From: an uncultured Actinomycetes bacterium
GTDB lineage: Bacteria; Actinomycetota; Actinomycetes; Nanopelagicales; Nanopelagicaceae
Assembly: GCA_903916775.1 (NCBI GenBank)
Contig: CAIWXY010000050.1
Span: forward strand, 1-6,369
Length of the DNA: 6,369 nucleotides
Direction of reading: 5' to 3'
The position numbers and the translations under genes are program-made. Under the pieces are notes generated by a model, which was not told where the DNA came from, did no database searches, and saw nothing but the letters and a program-made list of their open reading frames with translations. Below, in pieces: positions 1-5,693 of the stretch; within the stretch, counting starts at the first letter, position 1; each line of letters starts with the position of its first letter.

Positions 1-1006
1 CAAATGGAATTGCGCGCAAGAAGTAATAACGGAATGCATCCACTCCGAAATGATCAGTGATTGTCTCTGGCGCAATACCGGTGAGCTTGGACTTACTCAT
101 CTTCTCGCCGCCAACAAGCAACCAACCGTGCGCAAATACTTTTCCTGGCACTGGAAGGCCGGCAGCCATCAACATCGCAGGCCAGATCACAGCATGGAAT
201 CGCAAAATATCTTTACCGACGAGGTGTACATCTGCTGGCCAGGTCTGCGCAAATTTTTTGCCGCCTTCAGAATCAGGCGCATCGCCAAGTCCGATTGCTG
301 TTGCGTAATTGAGTAGAGCATCAAACCAGACATAAATTACTTGATCGGTATCCCATGGAACTGGAATACCCCAATCAAATGATGAGCGAGAGATCGAGAG
401 ATCGCGCACTCCACTTTCAAGGAAGGCCACTACCTCATTGCGAGCGCTTTCAGGTTGGCAGGCTTCAGGGTTCTTCTTGTAGTGCTCAAGGAGCGCGGGA
501 ACAAATGCCGAGAGCTTAAAGAACCAGTTATCTTCAGAGAGCATCGCGCATGGCTTGCCATGGACTTTGCAATTTCCTTCGACAAGGTCGCCGGGGAGCT
601 TGAACTCTTCGCAGCCAACACAATAAGGGCCTTCAAATTTGCCTGCATAGACATGGCCAGCGTCTTTGAGTTGCTGCATGAAACGTTGCACTCGCTCCAT
701 ATGGCGAGGTTCGGTGGTGCGAATGAAATCATCGTTGGCAATATTGAGAGCTTTCCAGACTGGCTTCCACTTGTTCTCAACTAAGTTGTCGCACCAGTCC
801 TGAGGCGAGACACCATTAGCAGTAGCAGTATTAAGGACCTTCTCGCCGTGTTCATCTGTGCCGGTAAGGAACCAGACGTTCTCACCGCGCTGACGGTGCC
901 AACGAGTCAGCACATCTCCAGCGACAGTCGTGTAGGCATGGCCGATATGTGGCGCATCATTTACATAGTAAATCGGCGTCGTTAAGTAGAAAGTCTGAGC
1001 GCTCAT
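1..1006 (-). CDS. metG: Methionyl-tRNA synthetase, N-terminal 335 residues (3' end beyond window)
   Basis: Charges tRNA-Met and initiator tRNA with methionine in the cytoplasm. Read on the minus strand from ATG at 1006, the protein starts MSAQTFYLTTPIYYVNDAPH and has the class I signatures HIGH at residues 20-23 and KMSKS at 302-306. The conserved FLTGTDEHGEK stretch lies at about 46-56 and VWFDAL at 226-231. An insertion in the catalytic domain carries C129xxC132 and C146xxH149, which looks like a single zinc knuckle of the CxxC/CxxH kind. The left edge cuts the gene after F335, so the anticodon-binding domain is not visible; family members are usually 500 residues or more. The start lies 9 bp after the rsmI stop, with a weak TAGGT just before the ATG, so the two genes are probably co-transcribed. 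Identification is secure. Confidence 0.97.
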   Translation of the reverse strand, partial: MSAQTFYLTTPIYYVNDAPHIGHAYTTVAGDVLTRWHRQRGENVWFLTGTDEHGEKVLNTATANGVSPQDWCDNLVENKWKPVWKALNIANDDFIRTTEPRHMERVQRFMQQLKDAGHVYAGKFEGPYCVGCEEFKLPGDLVEGNCKVHGKPCAMLSEDNWFFKLSAFVPALLEHYKKNPEACQPESARNEVVAFLESGVRDLSISRSSFDWGIPVPWDTDQVIYVWFDALLNYATAIGLGDAPDSEGGKKFAQTWPADVHLVGKDILRFHAVIWPAMLMAAGLPVPGKVFAHGWLLVGGEKMSKSKLTGIAPETITDHFGVDAFRYYFLRAIPF

Positions 1007-1015
1007 ACCTAAATC

Positions 1016-1849
1016 CTACCGATTCTTGAGGGCAACAACCGCGTCAAAGACTTGGCGCTTAGGCAGGTTCAACTCTTTGGCAATCGCTGCAATTGCATCT
1101 TTTCGAGCCTCACCAGCGCTTTCGCGCGCTGCTACCAACCCAACTAAATCTTCCTGCGAGTACGTATGGGAGCTTCGATCAAATCCGCCGATGACCAAAG
1201 TAATTTCGCCCAATATTTCTTTGCTCTCACTCCACGCCAATAATTCGGCGAGAGTTCCACGCACTGTCTCTTCGTAGGTCTTTGTCATTTCGCGACAAAT
1301 CGCAGCAGCTCGATCTGATCCAAAAACTTCGGCAGCATCAAGGAGTGATTCTTTGAGCCGATGAGGGGCTTCGAAGAAAATCATCGTGCGTGCTTCTTCA
1401 GCTAGTTCATCAAACCAGCTCTTTCTCGCACCGCCAGTTCGCGGTGGGAATCCCTCAAAGCAGAATCGATCACTAGGTAGCCCAGAGAGCAGAAGCGCGG
1501 TTGTCACTGCACTTGGACCGGGCAGCACTGCGATATCAATCGAATTGGCGAGCGCGGCTCGAATCAGGCGGTAGCCGGGGTCGCTGACCCCTGGGGCTCC
1601 AGCATCCGTAATGACTAAGAGATCATCACCCGAGAGCAAGATCTCGGTCAGCTGCTCTAGGCGCGCCACCTCGTTGCCCTCAAAATACGAGATCACTTTG
1701 GCTGTGTAGACCACCCCCAGATCATGGGCAAGGCGGGAGAGCTTTCTGGAATCTTCTGCAGCAATATATTTGGCATCGACCAGTGCTCTCTTGAGGCGAT
1801 CGGTCGCATCGCCGTGATTACCGAGAGGGGCGCAAGCCAGTATCAACAC
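1016..1849 (-). CDS. rsmI: 16S rRNA (cytidine1402-2'-O)-methyltransferase RsmI
   Basis: SAM-dependent 2'-O-methylation of C1402 in the 16S rRNA decoding centre. From the GTG at 1849 the protein is 277 residues, close to E. coli RsmI at about 286. Family motifs in order: APLGN (7-11), IAAEDSRK (29-36), TDAGAPGVSDPGY (81-93), LPGPSAVTTAL (109-119), FCFEGFPPR (129-137), FFEAPHRL (158-165), CREMTK (185-190), GEITLVIGG (214-222), then a helical C-terminal domain. A longer reading from GTG at 1891 adds 14 unconserved residues and overlaps the start of divergent pmt by 10 bp. I prefer 1849 because homology begins there and the pmt promoter-like element then falls between the genes. The weakness is that only GAG, 6 nt upstream, serves as a Shine-Dalgarno, and the first beta strand starts immediately. 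The neighbour metG follows after 9 bp. Confidence 0.95.
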   Translation of the reverse strand: MLILACAPLGNHGDATDRLKRALVDAKYIAAEDSRKLSRLAHDLGVVYTAKVISYFEGNEVARLEQLTEILLSGDDLLVITDAGAPGVSDPGYRLIRAALANSIDIAVLPGPSAVTTALLLSGLPSDRFCFEGFPPRTGGARKSWFDELAEEARTMIFFEAPHRLKESLLDAAEVFGSDRAAAICREMTKTYEETVRGTLAELLAWSESKEILGEITLVIGGFDRSSHTYSQEDLVGLVAARESAGEARKDAIAAIAKELNLPKRQVFDAVVALKNR

Positions 1850-1869
1850 GGCCTTATTCTCGCAGGCTT

Positions 1870-1881
1870 TACGCTTTACCC
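1870..1881 (+). promoter_or_regulatory. Candidate -10 element for a leaderless pmt transcript
   Basis: TACGCT at 1870-1875 fits the actinobacterial -10 pattern TAnnnT. It is followed by exactly 6 nt (TTACCC) and then the pmt GTG, so transcription would begin at or next to the start codon. No Shine-Dalgarno precedes the GTG, and no convincing -35 is visible 16-18 bp upstream. Inference from spacing only. Confidence 0.4.
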
Positions 1882-3204
1882 GTGACAGCACAGATCAGTA
1901 CAGAGCTCCGCGATCGACTTAGCGCTGCGACGCTGGGCCTCGTCGCACTGATTTTTCGTGTCTGGCACCTGCAGTACCCCAAGGGCTTTGTCTTTGATGA
2001 GGTCTATTACGCGCAGAATGCCAACTCCTTGCTCCACCATGGAGTCGAGCTAGACCCAAAGACAGGCGCCGCACAGTTCATCGTGCATCCTCCAATTGGC
2101 AAGTGGGTGATTGCCGCTGGAATCAAGCTCTTTGGATATCACGAGTTTGGCTGGCGCATCAGCGCAGCCATGGTGGGCAGCGCATCAGTCATTTTAATTT
2201 TTTATGTGGCCAAGCGGTTATTCGATAATTACTTCTTAAGTCTGGCCGCCGGAATTCTCACGCTCAGTGATGGAATCCATCTAGTCATGTCGCGTACGGC
2301 GCTACTTGATATTTTTCTCATGTTCTTCACCCTGCTTGGATTCTTCTTTTTGCTGCGATCCTCGCATTGGTTGGCTGGTGCGAGTTTAGGTTTAGCAGCC
2401 GCCACAAAATGGAGCGGTGCTTATTACCTGCTCGCCTACTTACTCTTCACACTTTATGTCGACTATCGCGCCAATCGAGCGATGGAAGTCGATGAACCAG
2501 CAAGGCAGACAATCAAAGAGAAGTTATTGCCGCGAATTTCTCAGTATGTCATTCTCCCAATCTCGGTTTACGTTCTTTCATGGGTTGGGTGGTTTGCTAA
2601 CTCCAGCGGTTGGGATCGCACGTGGAGCAAAAATATTCTGAAATCGTGGTGGCACTACCAAGGCGAGATTCTTAATTTCCATACCCACCTGACTACTCCC
2701 CACACCTACTCTGCTAATCCATGGAGTTGGCTGATCATGGGTCGTCCCACTGCATTCTTTTACCAAGAGCCATCAACATGTGGCGCCGTAAAATGTTCGC
2801 AAGAAGTTCTCGCGCTAGGAACACCGCTGCTCTGGTGGTCCGGCGTTATCGCAATCGCAATTACGTTTGGATATTGGATTGCGCGTCGTGAGTGGCAGAG
2901 TGGTTTGTTGCTGCTCTCACTCGCTGCTGGATATCTGCCTTGGTTTGAGTGGCAAAAGCGCACGGTCTTCACTTTTTATGTCATTGCCTTTGAACCATTT
3001 ATCGTTCTCATCATTGTTTACGCCCTCTCAAAATTCCTAGAGCCTGACAGATTTGGCTATATCTCCAAGAGACGGAGAGTCGCTTCATGGCTATTTATAG
3101 CTGCTATCGCAGTTAATTTCTTGTACTTTTTCCCGCTCTTTACCGGAGGAATTACTTCGTACTCTCACTGGTCATCCATGATGTGGTTTCCATCCTGGAT
3201 TTAA
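1882..3204 (+). CDS. pmt: Polyprenyl-phosphate-mannose: protein O-mannosyltransferase (GT39)
   Basis: Integral membrane glycosyltransferase that moves mannose from polyprenyl-phosphomannose to Ser/Thr of proteins exported across the membrane. After a short N-terminal tail and first membrane helix (about 15-30), the protein has the catalytic acidic pair D39-E40 in DEVYYA, HPPIGK at 69-74, GWRIS at 90-94, SRTALLD at 137-143 and ATKWSG at 174-179. A pair of cysteines, C300 and C305, lies in an outer loop, and the end reads MMWFPSWI as in actinobacterial homologues. Many hydrophobic segments fit about ten membrane helices. At 440 residues it is shorter than the roughly 520-residue mycobacterial enzyme (Rv1002c, which also neighbours rsmI), yet both ends look intact. 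GTG at 1882 is the only sensible start and has no Shine-Dalgarno. The stop lies 15 bp from the convergent glpR stop. Confidence 0.94.
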   Translation: MTAQISTELRDRLSAATLGLVALIFRVWHLQYPKGFVFDEVYYAQNANSLLHHGVELDPKTGAAQFIVHPPIGKWVIAAGIKLFGYHEFGWRISAAMVGSASVILIFYVAKRLFDNYFLSLAAGILTLSDGIHLVMSRTALLDIFLMFFTLLGFFFLLRSSHWLAGASLGLAAATKWSGAYYLLAYLLFTLYVDYRANRAMEVDEPARQTIKEKLLPRISQYVILPISVYVLSWVGWFANSSGWDRTWSKNILKSWWHYQGEILNFHTHLTTPHTYSANPWSWLIMGRPTAFFYQEPSTCGAVKCSQEVLALGTPLLWWSGVIAIAITFGYWIARREWQSGLLLLSLAAGYLPWFEWQKRTVFTFYVIAFEPFIVLIIVYALSKFLEPDRFGYISKRRRVASWLFIAAIAVNFLYFFPLFTGGITSYSHWSSMMWFPSWI

Positions 3205-3219
3205 GAAGCTGATTTTTGA

Positions 3220-3987
3220 TTATTGGTTAGCAGCTTGATCGCGAATAACCGCTGCTTGCTCGGCTAACTCCTGATCAAAGATCTCATCGCGTGATTGAGT
3301 TTCAAGAGCTGCAATACGCTCTTGTTCTGCGCTCCACGCACCAGGCACAGTGAGATCAATTGTGCGTTGAGAGCGAATTACTTTTGGAGCAGTTGTGTAT
3401 GTAGGTCGTGGTACTGCTACTGGTGACCAGGTTGCTGCTGTAGTTGGTGCGAATGAATCTTCCCGCGGAATAATTGTGATGGATTGGGACTCTACGCGCT
3501 CCGACAGTGGAATCCAATGATCTGTTGCTTGCGCATCTGATGCGTATGCACGTGGTGAGAGTGAGATACGTGCTGAAGGATCGCGCTTGACTTCTGTTGC
3601 GCTAATTTGTGCCAGCGCCTTGAGGCGACGCTTCTTTAATTGCGCAGCAACTACCTGGCGGCGAATATGAACAAAGTAAATTGCTGTTGCAGTGATCATC
3701 ACAAGAGTGAAGGCAAGCGGAAGAATTCCGACAAGCGCAGTGATTGCTACAATGCAAGTAAGAAGCAGAAGAGATGTTGTGATTGTTTGACGCTTGCGCA
3801 GTTCGCGAAGTTTTTTATCCGGATCAATTGCTTCTGGAATATTTGGAGTTGATGCCACAACTTTCATTGCACTTTTGTAACGCGCAGTTGCTCGACCCGA
3901 TGTTGTGTCATGTTGCGACATCCAACGAGGAACAAAGTAGGCACCCCACATCATGAGGATGATGAGATAAATCAAACCCGAGGCCAT
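3220..3987 (-). CDS. glpR: GlpR/SepX-family septal membrane protein, receptor for Glp
   Basis: A 255-residue membrane protein with an N-terminal helix (about 4-20, GLIYLIILMMWGAYFVPRW), a charged stretch RATARYKSAMKVV (32-44), a helical hairpin of two membrane segments (about 69-87 and 88-106), then a long, polar, probably disordered tail. The N-terminal pattern (S)xLIYxxIxxxWxAYxVPxW is that of Streptomyces SepX and of the actinobacterial protein encoded after rimJ (Rv0996 in M. tuberculosis). In Corynebacterium the equivalent, GlpR, binds the gephyrin-like protein Glp and contributes to septation and polar growth; in Streptomyces SepX supports FtsZ assembly. The glp-rimJ-glpR order here supports the assignment. 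Near the C-terminus, TIDLTVPGAW followed by an acidic helix-like stretch is a possible partner-binding segment (inference). ATG at 3987 has no Shine-Dalgarno. A TACAGT hexamer 8 nt upstream could be a -10. Confidence 0.85.
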   Translation of the reverse strand: MASGLIYLIILMMWGAYFVPRWMSQHDTTSGRATARYKSAMKVVASTPNIPEAIDPDKKLRELRKRQTITTSLLLLTCIVAITALVGILPLAFTLVMITATAIYFVHIRRQVVAAQLKKRRLKALAQISATEVKRDPSARISLSPRAYASDAQATDHWIPLSERVESQSITIIPREDSFAPTTAATWSPVAVPRPTYTTAPKVIRSQRTIDLTVPGAWSAEQERIAALETQSRDEIFDQELAEQAAVIRDQAANQ

Positions 3988-4061
3988 GGAATGAAACTGT
4001 AGGTCAGATATGGGTTAAATCGGTGGATTTGAGCGTATTTTGAGCTTAGAGAACTCTCGAC
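3988..4061 (-). promoter_or_regulatory. rimJ-glpR spacer with weak -10 candidate for glpR
   Basis: This 74-bp gap is wide by the standards of this cluster. On the minus strand it contains TACAGT (4001-3996), 8 nt before the glpR ATG, matching TAnnnT. There is no Shine-Dalgarno and no clear -35. It may give glpR its own leaderless transcript in addition to readthrough from glp-rimJ. No convincing terminator hairpin is seen. Confidence 0.25.
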
Positions 4062-4634
4062 TTAAAGATTAGGGTTTTCTGCGACGTACGTCAGGTGGTC
4101 GCGCCATTCGCCTGCGATATGTAAAAAGCGAGGACGTACTCCCTCAAAAACATATCCACTTTTCTGGGCGACTCGAGCCGATGCAATATTCTCGGGACGG
4201 AGATTAATTTCGATTCGATGTAATTTGAGATCCATGAAAGCGAATTTTGTTAGCGCGCGGACTGCTCGAGTGACATATCCCTTGCTGGCAAATCGTTGGT
4301 CGATCCAATAGCCAATATGCGCACCACGGTAAGCGCCCATCACGATTCCGCCCAATGTAATTTGACCAGCTAAATAATCCACTCCATCAACCTGGATCCA
4401 AATCCCGAAAGCCAGCCCTCGGCCTTGGCGCGCTTCACGGTTGAGGTGGCGCACCATCCCAAAAAAAGTTGGGAGGAGTTGGTCAGGATCTATCGGCGGT
4501 CTCGTCGCTTCCCACGGCGCAAGCCACTGAGCGTTGGCTGCTCGAACGCGATCCCATCGCGCTTTATCACGGTAGCGCAGAGGTCGAAGAGTTATCTCAC
4601 GATCCGTGATCTTTATAGGCCAGCCTTCGCGCAT
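4062..4634 (-). CDS. rimJ: GNAT N-acetyltransferase, RimJ/RimL-like
   Basis: A 190-residue GNAT-fold acetyltransferase expected to transfer acetyl from acetyl-CoA to a protein N-terminal amine. The gene name follows the family; the substrate is unknown. The start resembles the actinobacterial RimJ group: ITLRPLRYRD (14-23) and W37LAPWEA. The acetyl-CoA pyrophosphate-binding region is R114FASKGYVTRAV (R/QxxGxV), and the following HRIE (139-142), RPENIASARVAQKSGYVFEG (146-165) and WRDHL near the end are standard for the family. The gene starts 12 bp after the glp stop without a visible Shine-Dalgarno, so it is likely co-transcribed with glp and perhaps translationally coupled. Rv0995 holds the same place between moeA1/glp and glpR in M. 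tuberculosis. That link makes a role connected with the division module possible but unproven. Confidence 0.9.
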   Translation of the reverse strand: MREGWPIKITDREITLRPLRYRDKARWDRVRAANAQWLAPWEATRPPIDPDQLLPTFFGMVRHLNREARQGRGLAFGIWIQVDGVDYLAGQITLGGIVMGAYRGAHIGYWIDQRFASKGYVTRAVRALTKFAFMDLKLHRIEINLRPENIASARVAQKSGYVFEGVRPRFLHIAGEWRDHLTYVAENPNL

Positions 4635-4646
4635 TGTGTGACTGCG

Positions 4647-5624
4647 CTAACTGATTCGATCCAGCACCAGCACATCAACCACTTCGCCCAAGAGGGCGCC
4701 GGGTGAATCTGCTGGGATTGCAATGAGTGCATGGGCATCGGAGAGGGTAAAGATCTCCCCTTGATGCGAGAGCGGCGTGACTGTGCGAGCGCCATTTTCA
4801 TTAGCACCAGACAACGTGGCCCTGATGAGGGAAGTCTGGCCGATGGGAGATTCCACATTGGCAGTAATCGTCGCCTTGATGGTCGGGCGATAAATGCTGG
4901 AGGCCCCCAACATGCGCCTAATCATTGGGCGAATAAAGAGCTCGCATGAAAGGAATGCAGAAACGGTGTCTCCAGGGAGCGTGAGAACGGGGACCTTATC
5001 CTCGCCAATCGTGCCGAAGTTATGGCGCGAGCTGCCCTCAAGTGAGGGAATAACGCTGGTAATACTGCCCATCTCGCGCAATACAGCCTCGATTAACTCG
5101 ACAGAGCCATCGTGACTCTCACCGCTAATAACGATCAAGTCGGCCCGCACTAACTGGTCTTCAATGATGGCTTTGAGCTGGGCATGATTTTCGGGAATCG
5201 TGTGGACTCGATAACCCACCGCGCCAGCTTCTTTGACCGCTGTGGTCAGCAGCCAGGAATTAGTCTCAAACTCTTCCTCATCGCTCACCAACGGATGACC
5301 GGGCTCAACGAGATCATCTCCAGCTGAGATCACTACGACACGTGGGTGCGGCTGGGTTGGCAGACGAGAAAGACCGATCGATGCTGCTAATCCAATCTGG
5401 GTGGAACGAATACGAGATCCCTTGCGAAGTACTAATCGTTCCCCGGCAAAAATATCCTCGGCCAAGGTCGCACCGTGTGCGTCGAGAAGTGGCATATCAA
5501 AGGCTTCTAGTGGGCGTGCAATCTCAAGGAGTGCTTCTGCCAAGGCCGAGACTGAAATAGCAGAAACAGGGGCGGCATCGGCGCTTTCTTCACTTACTTG
5601 AGGTGCAACAACTTCCACATTCAT
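4647..5624 (-). CDS. glp: Glp: MoeA/gephyrin-like division protein lacking subdomain II
   Basis: A MoeA-fold protein of 325 residues; family members are usually 400-420. Residues 24-60 match the MoeA N-terminus (ARPLEAFDMPLLDAHGATLAEDIFA). The sequence then passes directly into LRKGSRIRSTQIGLAASIG (66-84), which normally comes after the inserted subdomain II. About 90-100 residues are missing, including the FDxSxMDGYA signature. Subdomain III (95-240) and IV (about 245-325) are complete, but key motifs differ: SGESHDGS (167-174) where active MoeA has SGGVSVGD, and PGDTVS (217-222) for PGNPVS. Residues 1-22 form an extra acidic, probably flexible tail. In Corynebacterium the orthologue at this locus, Glp, binds FtsZ and the receptor GlpR; here rimJ and glpR follow downstream. 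I therefore infer a division scaffold rather than molybdopterin molybdenumtransferase. No Shine-Dalgarno precedes ATG 5624; a short in-frame ORF ends just before it. Confidence 0.87.
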   Translation of the reverse strand: MNVEVVAPQVSEESADAAPVSAISVSALAEALLEIARPLEAFDMPLLDAHGATLAEDIFAGERLVLRKGSRIRSTQIGLAASIGLSRLPTQPHPRVVVISAGDDLVEPGHPLVSDEEEFETNSWLLTTAVKEAGAVGYRVHTIPENHAQLKAIIEDQLVRADLIVISGESHDGSVELIEAVLREMGSITSVIPSLEGSSRHNFGTIGEDKVPVLTLPGDTVSAFLSCELFIRPMIRRMLGASSIYRPTIKATITANVESPIGQTSLIRATLSGANENGARTVTPLSHQGEIFTLSDAHALIAIPADSPGALLGEVVDVLVLDRIS

Positions 5625-5633
5625 AGTTGAACA

Positions 5634-5663
5634 CTACTTGGCGGGCATAGTAATAGCTCGCAT
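5634..5663 (-). other. Nine-codon ORF (MRAITMPAK) with strong Shine-Dalgarno, upstream of and in frame with glp
   Basis: On the minus strand GAGGAG (5675-5670) lies 6 nt before an ATG at 5663, the best ribosome-binding site in the window. The ORF reads nine codons and stops at TAG (5636-5634). Three more sense codons (TGT TCA ACT) then lead in the same frame to the glp ATG, which has no Shine-Dalgarno of its own. It could be a leader peptide that loads ribosomes for reinitiation at glp, a glp N-terminus broken by one amber codon, or the scar of a lost upstream gene. The sequence alone does not decide. Confidence 0.4.
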
Positions 5664-5669
5664 TGATCG

Positions 5670-5693
5670 CTCCTCATAAATTAGGCTAACGAT
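5670..5693. promoter_or_regulatory. Divergent promoter region with overlapping -10 elements for fthC and glp
   Basis: The near-palindrome TTAGGCTAA (5681-5689) gives TAGGCT (5682-5687) on the plus strand and TAGCCT (5688-5683) on the minus strand, both fitting TAnnnT. On the plus strand 6 nt separate it from the fthC GTG, the spacing for a leaderless mRNA. On the minus strand a start near 5676 would give a leader of about 12 nt holding GAGGAG ahead of the ATG at 5663. Neither strand shows a clear -35. Assigned from pattern and spacing only. Confidence 0.42.

Noticed and set aside
388..403. Tandem GAGAGATC x2
   Set aside because: Only two 8-bp copies inside metG coding sequence that encodes ordinary conserved protein; likely chance codon use.
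455..784. 109-codon plus-strand open frame opposite metG, and a similar minus-strand frame at 430-780
   Set aside because: Both lie within the firmly identified metG coding region in other frames and show no recognisable protein features.
3206..3236. Inverted repeat AAGCTG / CAGCTT between the convergent pmt and glpR ends
   Set aside because: The stem is only 6 bp with a 19-nt loop and no T-tract placed after it, too weak to call a terminator.
4613..4858. 81-codon minus-strand frame spanning the glp end and rimJ start
   Set aside because: It overlaps two well-supported genes on the same strand in another frame, and its translation has no family features.
4647..5624. Calling the gene molybdopterin molybdenumtransferase (moeA)
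   Set aside because: The family fold is right, but the DGYA segment is gone, the SGGVSVGD and PGNPVS motifs are changed, and the neighbours rimJ and glpR mark the Glp locus.
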